A stretch of 64,000 nucleotides of DNA from JAPWJZ01 sp965279315. Its GTDB lineage: Bacteria > Pseudomonadota > Alphaproteobacteria > Micavibrionales > UBA2020. Each line of letters begins with the position of its first letter. Within the stretch, counting starts at the first letter, position 1. This document shows, one piece after another, positions 17,952 to 25,510 of this stretch. The notes under the pieces are model-generated. The model made no database searches, was not told where the DNA came from, and saw only the letters and a program-made list of their open reading frames with translations. Location of the stretch: positions 1,302,001 through 1,366,000 of the forward strand of contig OZ257145.1 of the NCBI GenBank assembly GCA_965279315.1. The letters are read 5' to 3'. The translations under genes were made by a program, and so were the position numbers.

Positions 17952-19139
17952 ATGGCGCGCCCGCCCCGCCTTCGCCGCATTTTCACCTCGACCGACGAAT
18001 TGATGCTCGCGGCGCATGACGGCGACCCGCAGGCGCAGAACGAGCTGGCGACCGCCTATGCCACCGGCAGCGGCGTGAAGAAAAATCGGCTGGAGGCGTT
18101 GAAGCTGTGGCAGCAGGCGGCGGAAGGCGGCGACACCGTGGCGATGGAGCGCGTCGCCGAAGTGTTCCGCACCGGCGAAGTGCTGCTCGAAAAAGTCACG
18201 CCCATCGACCTGACCCGCGCGATCACTTGGTATAAAAAAGCGGCGAAGGCCGGCAACCATGACGCGCTGTTCGGGCTTGCCCGCGTCTATCAGCAGCAGC
18301 AGGAATTCCGGCTGGCGCTCGAGACATTCAAAGAATCCGCCTATACCTACGGCAAGCGTGAATCGCTGCGCGAATACGGGTTGTGCCTTTACCACGGCAA
18401 CGGTTGCGCGCCCAATATCGACGAAGGCCGCAAGCTGCTGGCGGATGCCGCGCTGATGGATGCCGATTACAGCGAAAACGGCGCGAAATACCTTGAGCAG
18501 AATTACGGCGTGCGCGTGCCGATGCCGTCAAGCGACGCGGAACGCGCCGCGCGCGGTGAGGCGCTCGACCGTTTCCAGTTCGGCTGCCTCATGAAACGGG
18601 CGGAGGCGGGGGATGTGGATGCGCAGGTGGAACTTGCCCACAAATACATCTTCGGCGGCAAACAGAATGAAATGAACCGGGACAAATCGTATTTCTGGTT
18701 CGGGCGCGCCGCAGAGGCTGGCGATGCGGAGGCGCAATACGAAATGGGCCGCGCGGCGGAAGCCGGCAGCATGGGCCGCCCGCGCGATTTGTACGAGGCC
18801 TTCGGCTGGTTCAGGAAATCCGCCGACCAGGGCTTTTGCGAGGCCCTGCGCGAAGCAGGGCGCTGCCTGTATCTGGGCGAAGGCACGGCGCAGGATTTCG
18901 CGGCCGCCGCGCCCTATTTCGAACGCGCGGTAAAGCTGCGCGATTCTGAAGCGATGGTGTTCCTCGGCAAGATGCTGCAGGAAGGCAACGGCGTCAAAAG
19001 CGACGCCGCGCGCGGGCAGGCGCTTATCGACCGCGCGCTGGATGAAGACAAAAAAGGCATCGGCCTTGCGCGCATCCGCCTGATGATGCTGGAGGGCGTG
19101 GACGAACCGCCCGCCAAGGCGAAACCCAAAAAGAAATAA
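17952..19139 (+). CDS. Sel1-repeat protein
   Basis: Protein of 395 residues built from Sel1-type (TPR-like) repeats of about 36 residues, for example A-Q-N-E-L-A-T-A-Y-A-T-G-S-G-V and A-L-F-G-L-A-R-V-Y-Q. At least eight repeats span about 20-380, ending in a Lys-rich tail. No signal peptide is visible, so it is probably cytoplasmic. Sel1 proteins act as scaffolds for protein-protein contacts. It starts 6 bp after grpE and is likely in the dnaK-dnaJ-grpE transcript, so a role linked to the chaperones is possible but not shown. Confidence 0.85.
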   Translation: MARPPRLRRIFTSTDELMLAAHDGDPQAQNELATAYATGSGVKKNRLEALKLWQQAAEGGDTVAMERVAEVFRTGEVLLEKVTPIDLTRAITWYKKAAKAGNHDALFGLARVYQQQQEFRLALETFKESAYTYGKRESLREYGLCLYHGNGCAPNIDEGRKLLADAALMDADYSENGAKYLEQNYGVRVPMPSSDAERAARGEALDRFQFGCLMKRAEAGDVDAQVELAHKYIFGGKQNEMNRDKSYFWFGRAAEAGDAEAQYEMGRAAEAGSMGRPRDLYEAFGWFRKSADQGFCEALREAGRCLYLGEGTAQDFAAAAPYFERAVKLRDSEAMVFLGKMLQEGNGVKSDAARGQALIDRALDEDKKGIGLARIRLMMLEGVDEPPAKAKPKKK

Positions 19140-19144
19140 CACGC

Positions 19145-19174
19145 AAAAAATAAGGGGCCATCACGGCCCCTTAT
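19145..19174 (-). terminator. Terminator between Sel1 and tandem-GrpE genes
   Basis: Stem ATAAGGGGCC / GGCCCCTTAT (19150-19159 and 19165-19174) with a 5-nt loop. Six A precede it on the plus strand, giving a U-run for minus-strand transcripts, so it ends the tandem-GrpE message. It may also slow the converging Sel1 transcript. Confidence 0.8.
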
Positions 19175-19198
19175 CTCATTATCCATTTATCTGCTGCC

Positions 19199-20317
19199 TT
19201 ACATCTCGGGCGGCGTGACCACGACTTTGGCGTTGCGGATCATGCGGCCGTTCAGCTCATAGCCCTTCAGCGCCACATGGATGACGGTTTCAGGCTCGAC
19301 GCCGGGCATGGGCTGCATGGTGATCGCTTCGTGCTTTTCGGGGTCGAAAGGCTGGTTCTTGGGGTTGACCTGTTCGATGCCGTATTTGTTGAAAACGGCG
19401 GTCACGCCCGTCAGCGTGCTGTCCACGACTTTCGCGAGCGATTCAAAGTTAGGATCAGCCTGGCGGCTTTTCGCATCCATCATCTGCTGGCCAAGTTCCA
19501 GCGTGTCGATCACGGGCATCAGTTCCTTCAGCGTCTTTTCGACGGCGAACTGCTTGTCGTCTTCGCGTTTCGCTTCGCTGCGGGTCAGCAGGTTTTTGCT
19601 TTCCTCGAGGCGTTTGGACAAAATCAGGTTGTCGCCCTGTGCGCGCTGCACGGTCGATGACAGGCTCACGACTTGCGCATTCAGCGCGTCGCGTTCTGCG
19701 CTCAGGCTTTCCAGCGTGTCGGCGGACGCATCGGCAGATGCGGGCGCGGCGGGCTTGTCTTCCGCTTGAGGCGCGTCAACAGCAGGCGTTTCGGGCTTTG
19801 CTGTTTCCACGGCGGGTGCGGCGGGCGCCGTTTCGTCGCCCGGCTTTACGCCGTATTTGTTGAAGATGCCCGTCAGCTGCGTCAGCGTGCTTTCCACGCC
19901 CTTGGTCAGCTTGTCGAGTTTCGGGTTGGCGGCGCGCTCCGCCGCATCGATCTCGGCAAGGCCTGCCTGCATTGCGGTTGCGGTGGGCAGCAGGTCGCGC
20001 AGGATGGCGATGCCGGCTGCTTTTTTATCGGCGCTCACCAGGTTGTCGATATCGGCGAGAGCCGCTTTTGCGACTTCGGTGCGCTGCATCAGCGATTTGT
20101 TGTCGTCACGGGTACGGGTGATCGCGCCCTGCAGGCGTTCCACCTTGGTTTTCAGCTCGTCGCGCTCGGCGCGCACATCGTCGATCGTCTCGACGTAATC
20201 ATCGTCGCCCAGGTCGCCGAACAGGTCCGCCATGCGCTTGTCATGCGCGTCGTCTTCCGCCGTACGCGGGCGGGGAGTCTCGTCAGGGGGATTGCCGGGG
20301 TTCTGCTCGTCGGACAT
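19199..20317 (-). CDS. Tandem GrpE-like protein (two GrpE units in one chain)
   Basis: Protein of 372 residues with two GrpE-like halves. The first (about 45-160) has the long coiled coil and four-helix segment and stops after GIFNKYGVKP, without a beta-wing. An Ala/Pro-rich linker (about 160-198) follows. The second (about 199-372) repeats the pattern (AERD-x-L, x-DN-x-x-L, K-E-L-M-P, VFNKYGIE) and continues into a full beta-wing with PFDPEKHEAITM and LKGYELNGRMIRNAKVVV. The duplication is directly visible by eye. It lies 140 bp downstream of hrcA on the same strand, the place where an ordinary grpE is common. A pseudo-dimeric exchange factor or regulator of DnaK is inferred. Confidence 0.8.
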   Translation of the reverse strand: MSDEQNPGNPPDETPRPRTAEDDAHDKRMADLFGDLGDDDYVETIDDVRAERDELKTKVERLQGAITRTRDDNKSLMQRTEVAKAALADIDNLVSADKKAAGIAILRDLLPTATAMQAGLAEIDAAERAANPKLDKLTKGVESTLTQLTGIFNKYGVKPGDETAPAAPAVETAKPETPAVDAPQAEDKPAAPASADASADTLESLSAERDALNAQVVSLSSTVQRAQGDNLILSKRLEESKNLLTRSEAKREDDKQFAVEKTLKELMPVIDTLELGQQMMDAKSRQADPNFESLAKVVDSTLTGVTAVFNKYGIEQVNPKNQPFDPEKHEAITMQPMPGVEPETVIHVALKGYELNGRMIRNAKVVVTPPEM

Positions 20318-20457
20318 GCTTTCGACTCCGTATTTATGATTTTCATATTCCTAAAGGATTAGCGCACCGGAGTCAACCCTGCTTTTTTCATATTGTTTTC
20401 ATAAGTTTGCAGCTGAAATTCCTGATATCGCGGGGGAATTCCGGCTAAATGCCACAA

Positions 20458-21495
20458 TTAACCGATGATTTTGCTGATGATCTGGGACGTATAGTTAACG
20501 ACCGGAATCAGCCGCCCGTAATTCAGGCGGGTCGGGCCCAGCACGCCGATCGCACCCACCACGCGGGAATCCTGGTTTTTATAGGGCGCGATAATCAGGG
20601 AACAGCCGGAATGGCTGAACAGCTTGTTCTCCGCGCCGATATAGATTTTGACGCCTTCGCCCGTCCCGGTCGCCTGCAGCAGTTTCAGCATGGTTTCTTT
20701 CGTCTCCAGCGCGTCGAACAGCAGGCGGATGCGCTCGAGGTCTTCAAGGGCGGTGACGTCCTCCAGCAGGTGCGCCTGTCCCTTGATGAACAGATGCCCG
20801 CCGGTTTCATCGGGCGCAAAGCTGGCGATGCCGGATGCCACGACCTTGGCCGTCAATGTATCCAGCTGCGTGCGGTCGTTTGCCAGTTCCGATGTCACGA
20901 ATTCCGCCGCTTCCGACAATGTTTTATCGGCGATGCGCGCATTCAGGTAGTTGGCGGCGCGCGTCAGCGACGCGGCGGTCACGTCCGCTGGTACCTGCAA
21001 AAGCCTGTTTTCCACGATGCCGGAGCTTGTGACCAATACAGCGAGCGCACGGCCAGCGGCGAGATGCACGAATTCAATCTGCTTCACGGGGTCTTCGGAT
21101 TTCGGCGCGAAGACGAGGCCGGCGCAGGACGACAAGCCGGACAGGAAACTGCTGGTCTGTTCCAGCACATCGGTCAGCGACTGGTTTTTGGCAACGTTGA
21201 TCTTCTGCTCGATCTGCTGGCGTTCGCCCGCCGACAGGCTGTTGAGTTCCAGCAGGCCCTCGACAAAAACGGTGAGGCCTGTATCGGTCGGCAGCCGTCC
21301 GGCAGAGGTATGGGGCGCGTAAAGCAGGCCCAAATCTTCCAGCTCCGCCATCGCGGAGCGGATAGTTGCGGGAGAGAGTTTCATGCCCAGTTTCTGGGAA
21401 ATTGCCATCGATCCGACAGGCTCGCCCGTCTCGACATAGGCATCGACGACGAGTTTCAGGATCTGTCTGGTACGGTCGTTCAATTCACGGATCAT
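20458..21495 (-). CDS. hrcA: Heat-inducible transcription repressor HrcA
   Basis: Repressor of 345 residues that normally binds CIRCE elements before groESL, and sometimes dnaK, with activity tuned by GroEL. The N-terminal winged helix (about 1-80) contains LSPATIRSAMAELEDLGLL and HTSAGRLPTD; the GAF-like and dimerisation parts follow. The minus-strand promoter puts transcription start at or next to the ATG. I found no CIRCE (TTAGCACTC-N9-GAGTGCTAA) anywhere in the window, so its targets may lie elsewhere. The tandem-GrpE gene is downstream. Confidence 0.96.
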   Translation of the reverse strand: MIRELNDRTRQILKLVVDAYVETGEPVGSMAISQKLGMKLSPATIRSAMAELEDLGLLYAPHTSAGRLPTDTGLTVFVEGLLELNSLSAGERQQIEQKINVAKNQSLTDVLEQTSSFLSGLSSCAGLVFAPKSEDPVKQIEFVHLAAGRALAVLVTSSGIVENRLLQVPADVTAASLTRAANYLNARIADKTLSEAAEFVTSELANDRTQLDTLTAKVVASGIASFAPDETGGHLFIKGQAHLLEDVTALEDLERIRLLFDALETKETMLKLLQATGTGEGVKIYIGAENKLFSHSGCSLIIAPYKNQDSRVVGAIGVLGPTRLNYGRLIPVVNYTSQIISKIIG

Positions 21496-21501
21496 GCTTG
21501 T

Positions 21502-21531
21502 AATATAGGGCGAGGGGTGTTAAAAAATCAA
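21502..21531 (-). promoter_or_regulatory. hrcA promoter, predicted leaderless
   Basis: On the minus strand TTGATT (21531-21526), an 18-bp spacer, and TATATT (21507-21502). The -10 ends 6 nt before the hrcA ATG at 21495, so the start point would coincide with the ATG. Confidence 0.5.
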
Positions 21532-21554
21532 TAAATTCAAGCCCCCAGAAAAGA

Positions 21555-21582
21555 TTGACATAACTATAAAAAAGCTTATAGT
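21555..21582 (+). promoter_or_regulatory. Strong sigma70-like promoter of the J-domain gene
   Basis: TTGACA at 21555-21560, a 16-bp spacer and TATAGT at 21577-21582, a near-consensus match. Transcription would start near 21589, about 47 nt before the ATG at 21636. It is divergent from the hrcA promoter. Confidence 0.7.
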
Positions 21583-21635
21583 CTGATTCACTCGAAAACG
21601 CAGAGTCGTCCCAACCTTTTTTGAACAGCGATCAC

Positions 21636-22343
21636 ATGGCCGAAAAAGAAGATTTTTATACAGTATTGGGCGTCGCCAAAACGGCGACGGCGGAGCAGAT
21701 CAAGGCCGCCCACAAGTCCATCATGCTGAAAAACCACCCGGACATGGTGAAGAACCGTAAATATCCGGATGACGCCGCCAAGCAAAAGGCGCTCGCAGAC
21801 GCCGCCACGATTTTCAAGGCCGCCACCGAGGCTGAAGCTGTGCTGTCGGACCCCCTGAAGCGCGAGACCTACGACAAATACGGCCACAAAGGCATCGAGA
21901 ACCTGAACGCCGGCAAGAGCGGCGCGTCGGGCCAGAGCTATGAGCAAGTCGCCGGCCCCATCGTGCGCAAATCCTATTCCGAGGAAGACACCCTCAGCTT
22001 CTTTGAAAAGCGCGCCGAGCGCAGCCGCACCGAAGACGGCTCGAACGATGGCCTGACTTCCGAACAGCGGCGTGAAAAAGCGCGCCAGGACCGCATCGCG
22101 AAACGCGGCTCCGGCAACACCAGCAGCCCGACGCCCGCCACGACAGTGCCGACGCCCGGTTCTGCGATCAATGTATTCCATGATGTCGCAACGAAAGTCA
22201 GCGATGTCGCCGACAAGCTGAAAACCGGCGATGTTGCCGTGCCGCTTGCCGACCTGCAAGAATTCCGCGCAAGCCTCACCAAGCTTGAAAACGTCGTCGA
22301 TCAGCAGATCGCGCGCGCGAAACGCGGCGGCCCCCGCCCTTAA
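21636..22343 (+). CDS. J-domain protein (type III DnaJ-like)
   Basis: Protein of 235 residues. Residues 1-75 form a J-domain with the catalytic HPD (KNHPDMVKN) and the closing DPLKRETYDKYGHKG. It lacks the Gly-rich and zinc regions, so it is not a second full DnaJ. The middle is charged and disordered (SERTEDGS-like), and a C-terminal helix carries LADLQEFRASLTKLENVVDQ. J-domain-only proteins recruit Hsp70 to specific partners. It is transcribed divergently from hrcA and followed after 26 bp by rph. A TTG at 21621 is an alternative start. Confidence 0.85.
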   Translation: MAEKEDFYTVLGVAKTATAEQIKAAHKSIMLKNHPDMVKNRKYPDDAAKQKALADAATIFKAATEAEAVLSDPLKRETYDKYGHKGIENLNAGKSGASGQSYEQVAGPIVRKSYSEEDTLSFFEKRAERSRTEDGSNDGLTSEQRREKARQDRIAKRGSGNTSSPTPATTVPTPGSAINVFHDVATKVSDVADKLKTGDVAVPLADLQEFRASLTKLENVVDQQIARAKRGGPRP

Positions 22344-22369
22344 TTCAAACATAGACAGGACTTAAATTC

Positions 22370-23086
22370 ATGCGCCCCTCCGGACGTGCGGCTGACCAGC
22401 TGCGCAACATCATTCTTGAACCCGGATTTTCGAAGCATGCGGAAGGCTCCTGCATGGCGCGCTTTGGCGATACGCATGTGCTCTGCACCGCGTCGGTCGA
22501 GGATCGCGTGGCATCGTGGCTGAAGGGCAAAGGCAAGGGCTGGGTCACCGCAGAATACGGCATGCTGCCCCGTTCCACTGGCAGCCGCACCGACCGCGAA
22601 GCCGCACGCGGCAAGCAGTCCGGCCGCACGCAGGAAATCCAGCGCCTTATTGGCCGCGCACTCCGCGCTGTCGTGAAACTGGAAGCAATGCCGGAATTGC
22701 AGATCGTGATTGATTGCGATGTCATCCAGGCCGATGGCGGCACGCGCACCGCGGCCATCACGGGGTCTTACGTCGCGCTCCAGATGGCTTGCGCGCATCT
22801 GCAAAAAATCGGCGCTGTGAAAGAAAACCCGATCATTGATACTGTCGCTGCCGTTTCCTGCGGCCTCTATAAAGGCGAAGCCGTGCTGGATCTCGACTAC
22901 ATCGAAGACTCCGGCGCCGAAGCCGACGCCAATTTCGTGATGACAGGCGGCGGCGGCCTTGTCGAAGTGCAGGGCACGGCCGAGCACCGCGCCTTCACCG
23001 AGGAACAATTCATGAGCCTGATGGGTTTGGCCCGCAAAGGCATCGGCGAGTTGATTTCTCTCCAGAAAAATGCTTTAAACAAATAA
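22370..23086 (+). CDS. rph: Ribonuclease PH
   Basis: Phosphate-dependent 3'-5' exoribonuclease that trims tRNA 3' ends. The 238-residue length is standard. Signatures include MRPSGRAADQLR at the start, GWVTAEYGMLPRST near 60, GRTQEIQRLIGRALR near 85 and DGGTRTAAITGSYVAL near 122. The gene order rph ... rdgB-hemW is shared with many alphaproteobacteria, but here two ankyrin-type genes intervene. Confidence 0.97.
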   Translation: MRPSGRAADQLRNIILEPGFSKHAEGSCMARFGDTHVLCTASVEDRVASWLKGKGKGWVTAEYGMLPRSTGSRTDREAARGKQSGRTQEIQRLIGRALRAVVKLEAMPELQIVIDCDVIQADGGTRTAAITGSYVALQMACAHLQKIGAVKENPIIDTVAAVSCGLYKGEAVLDLDYIEDSGAEADANFVMTGGGGLVEVQGTAEHRAFTEEQFMSLMGLARKGIGELISLQKNALNK

Positions 23087-23114
23087 ATCAGAAATTTAGG
23101 GTAGTGTGGTTTAT

Positions 23115-23143
23115 TTGACATAATACGCGAGATCGCGTAGGAT
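23115..23143 (+). promoter_or_regulatory. Sigma70-like promoter of the ankyrin-LPD7 gene
   Basis: TTGACA at 23115-23120, a 17-bp spacer, and TAGGAT at 23138-23143. The spacer contains inverted arms CGCGA/TCGCG (23126-23137) that could be an operator. The TTGACATAA start is shared with the promoters at 21555 and 24389. Confidence 0.55.
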
Positions 23144-23177
23144 GTCTTGCGATTCCAACGTTTTGGAGGACATTGCC

Positions 23178-24344
23178 ATGGCTGCGAACACCCCGAAGAA
23201 AGACATGAAGGATACGCTGCGCTACAAACACATGGTCGCGCGCCTTCAAAACCTGCTGCCGCATCAAAAAGAAGCGGCGCTGCTCCAGGAAATCTCCAAA
23301 GGCCTGCAATGGCGCATCGATGCCGCGATCGAGGCGATTGAAAAGAAACCCGATGACTGGCAACTGATTGATACAGCAGGCGTCCTGAAACACGCCGCGA
23401 TGTTCGGCTGCCTTGCGACCGTTGAAAAACTCTGCGACATGTTCGGCTATCCCGCCGGCACGCCCGTTGCGCCTCAGCCGATTGATGTGGCGTTCCAGAC
23501 CGCCGTGCTGCATGGCCGTTTCCGCACCGCCGATGCGCTTGCGCTGCGCGGCGCGGGCATGCACCCCGTATCCAATGGCAGCCCCCTGCCGCCGCTGCTG
23601 CAGGCTGTACTGCAAGAACAGACGCGCAGCATCGATTACCTTGTCAAAAAGGGCGCGGACAAAAACTTCCTCGCATATCTTGCGGTCGGCGCGAATTCGA
23701 TGAAATCACTGCAGCACCTTGTTGAAAAACGCGGGGCGGATGTGAATTACAGCACGCCGTCGGGCGACACCCCGCTCGATATGGCGGCGCGCGTGAACAA
23801 CCCGATCCTGAAACAATACCTGATCGAACGCGGCGCGAAACAGCCGCAGCTGCTGGAAAGGCCTGTCGCACTCAGCAGCGAAGCACTGAAGGGCACGGCT
23901 TTCGAAACCAATTTCGAAACCGCGTACCTGCCGATCATCCTGAAGGCATGGAAAGTGCCGACGATCACGCAAGAATTGAAGGACGCGCTGGCCGCGAAAA
24001 ACAGCGTCGTCAAAACTGATGGCGGCCTTGACTTCTCGCTCGCCAATGGCCGCAAGATGGAATGGTCGGAAAACAAGAACGGCAGCGAATTCATCGGTCG
24101 CGGCAACCGCAATATCGAATTCGATACATCCGATGCGCGGGCAATGGTGGCGGCGAGCAAGAGCCGCGGCTGGACATCCGTCAACGTGCATGGCGACGAT
24201 ACGCAACGCCAGAAACTGTGGCTGGAAGCAAAACGCCAGGGTTTGAGCGTGCCGAATTACACGCCGGAAGCGGGCAGCGATGCCGTCAAAATCTGGGCGG
24301 CGGAACAGCCCGGCAAAAAGCCGCAAGGCCCGCGCCCGAATTAA
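23178..24344 (+). CDS. Ankyrin-type protein with C-terminal LPD7-like domain
   Basis: Protein of 388 residues; GGAGGA lies 7 nt before the ATG at 23178. The N-terminal 90 residues (KDMKDTLRYKHMVARL, QWRIDAAIEAIEKK) are shared with the next gene. Residues about 75-235 hold ankyrin-like repeats, such as LVKKGADKNFLAYLAVGANS and GDTPLDMAARVNNPILKQYL. Residues about 280-365 (IGRGNRNIEFDT, SRGWTSVNVHGDD, KLWLEAKRQGLSV) resemble LPD7, a domain known mainly from large polyvalent proteins and relaxases of mobile elements. No signal peptide or mobilisation genes are nearby. Function unknown. Confidence 0.72.
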   Translation: MAANTPKKDMKDTLRYKHMVARLQNLLPHQKEAALLQEISKGLQWRIDAAIEAIEKKPDDWQLIDTAGVLKHAAMFGCLATVEKLCDMFGYPAGTPVAPQPIDVAFQTAVLHGRFRTADALALRGAGMHPVSNGSPLPPLLQAVLQEQTRSIDYLVKKGADKNFLAYLAVGANSMKSLQHLVEKRGADVNYSTPSGDTPLDMAARVNNPILKQYLIERGAKQPQLLERPVALSSEALKGTAFETNFETAYLPIILKAWKVPTITQELKDALAAKNSVVKTDGGLDFSLANGRKMEWSENKNGSEFIGRGNRNIEFDTSDARAMVAASKSRGWTSVNVHGDDTQRQKLWLEAKRQGLSVPNYTPEAGSDAVKIWAAEQPGKKPQGPRPN

Positions 24345-24388
24345 ACTTTTAGCCTTTTGATACAGTACCTTAGCGCGGGTCAATTATA

Positions 24389-24416
24389 TTGACATAACGC
24401 GACTTTCTGTTATTCT
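24389..24416 (+). promoter_or_regulatory. Sigma70-like promoter of the second ankyrin gene
   Basis: TTGACA at 24389-24394, a 16-bp spacer and TATTCT at 24411-24416. Transcription start near 24423, with AAGGA at 24434 and the ATG at 24449. Confidence 0.6.
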
Positions 24417-24448
24417 CGGCGTGAATTATTTACAAGGAATGCCGCGCC

Positions 24449-25510
24449 ATGACCGCCCTCAAAGACATGAAGAAAACGCTGCGCTACAAGCACATGATTG
24501 CGCGCCTCTCGACGTTGCCGCCCTACAAAAAAGAAGCGCAGTTGAAAAAGGAAATCGTCGGCGGCAAGCAGTGGCGCATCGATGCGGCGATCGAGGCGAT
24601 CAATGCGAAGCAGGAAGACTGGAACTACATCAACACGACCGAGGTCATGAAACTGGCCGCGAGCTTTGGCCGTCTCCAGACGCTCGAAAAAATCTGCGAC
24701 ATCATGGAATGGAACCCCGGCGCGCGCGTCGCGCAGCACGGCGTCCAGGCGGCCTTCCATGTCGCCTCATTGCACGGCCATTACCGCACGGCGGATGCGA
24801 TGGCCAAGCGCGGGGCAGGTCCCATGTATGAGGCGCAAGGCACGCCCGCCGCGATCTACACAGCGGTCAACGACGCCGATTTCCGCAAGATCGATTACCT
24901 GCTGAAGAAAGGCGCGAACAAGGATTACCTTGTCACGCTTGCCTCGACTTCGGAACAATACATGGCGGTCACAAAATACCTGGTCGAGGAAAAACAGTCC
25001 GGCGTCAACTTTGCCTCGCAGGGTTTCTGGACGCCGTTCCTGAACGCCGTAAAATACGGCCGTAACGACCTTGCGATGTACTTGCTGGAACACGGCGCGA
25101 CGCCGCAATTCGACAAAAGCGCGGGAGAAGCGCTTTACAGCGCGGTCGGCAATGGCAACGTCACGATGATCAACACGATGCTCGATATTGGCTTCAAGGT
25201 CGACATGCAGACGGTGCATCACGCGATCTATGAAGGGCAGGTCGATGCTGCGAAAATCCTGCTGGCGCGCGGAGGCGTGAACATCAACGAAGGCAAGCAG
25301 GAAACCCTTCTGCTGGCGATTGCCGCGCAGAAAAATGCGCCGCAAATGATCTCCATTGCGCTGGAGGCAGGCGCGGATGCAGCGGCTGCATTGGCGGCAC
25401 TGAAAAAAGATCCCGAACTTTACCGCTACGGCAACCGTGCGAAAATGGAAAAATACCTCGAAGATTATCTTGCGCCCAAAGCACCCAAGCCGCCGGGATT
25501 TAACCTGTGA
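24449..25510 (+). CDS. Ankyrin-repeat protein, paralogue of the upstream gene
   Basis: Protein of 353 residues. The first about 110 residues closely match the preceding gene (KDMKKTLRYKHMIARL, QWRIDAAIEAINAK, LHGHYRTADAMAKRGAG), so the two arose by duplication. Ankyrin-like repeats run from about 65 to 320 (IDYLLKKGANKDYLVTLAS, DLAMYLLEHGATPQFDKS, AAKILLARGGVNINEGKQ). It lacks the LPD7-like domain and instead ends APKAPKPPGFNL, similar to the SFDL tails of two other proteins here. It has its own promoter; its stop overlaps the rdgB start by 4 bp. Confidence 0.78.
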   Translation: MTALKDMKKTLRYKHMIARLSTLPPYKKEAQLKKEIVGGKQWRIDAAIEAINAKQEDWNYINTTEVMKLAASFGRLQTLEKICDIMEWNPGARVAQHGVQAAFHVASLHGHYRTADAMAKRGAGPMYEAQGTPAAIYTAVNDADFRKIDYLLKKGANKDYLVTLASTSEQYMAVTKYLVEEKQSGVNFASQGFWTPFLNAVKYGRNDLAMYLLEHGATPQFDKSAGEALYSAVGNGNVTMINTMLDIGFKVDMQTVHHAIYEGQVDAAKILLARGGVNINEGKQETLLLAIAAQKNAPQMISIALEAGADAAAALAALKKDPELYRYGNRAKMEKYLEDYLAPKAPKPPGFNL

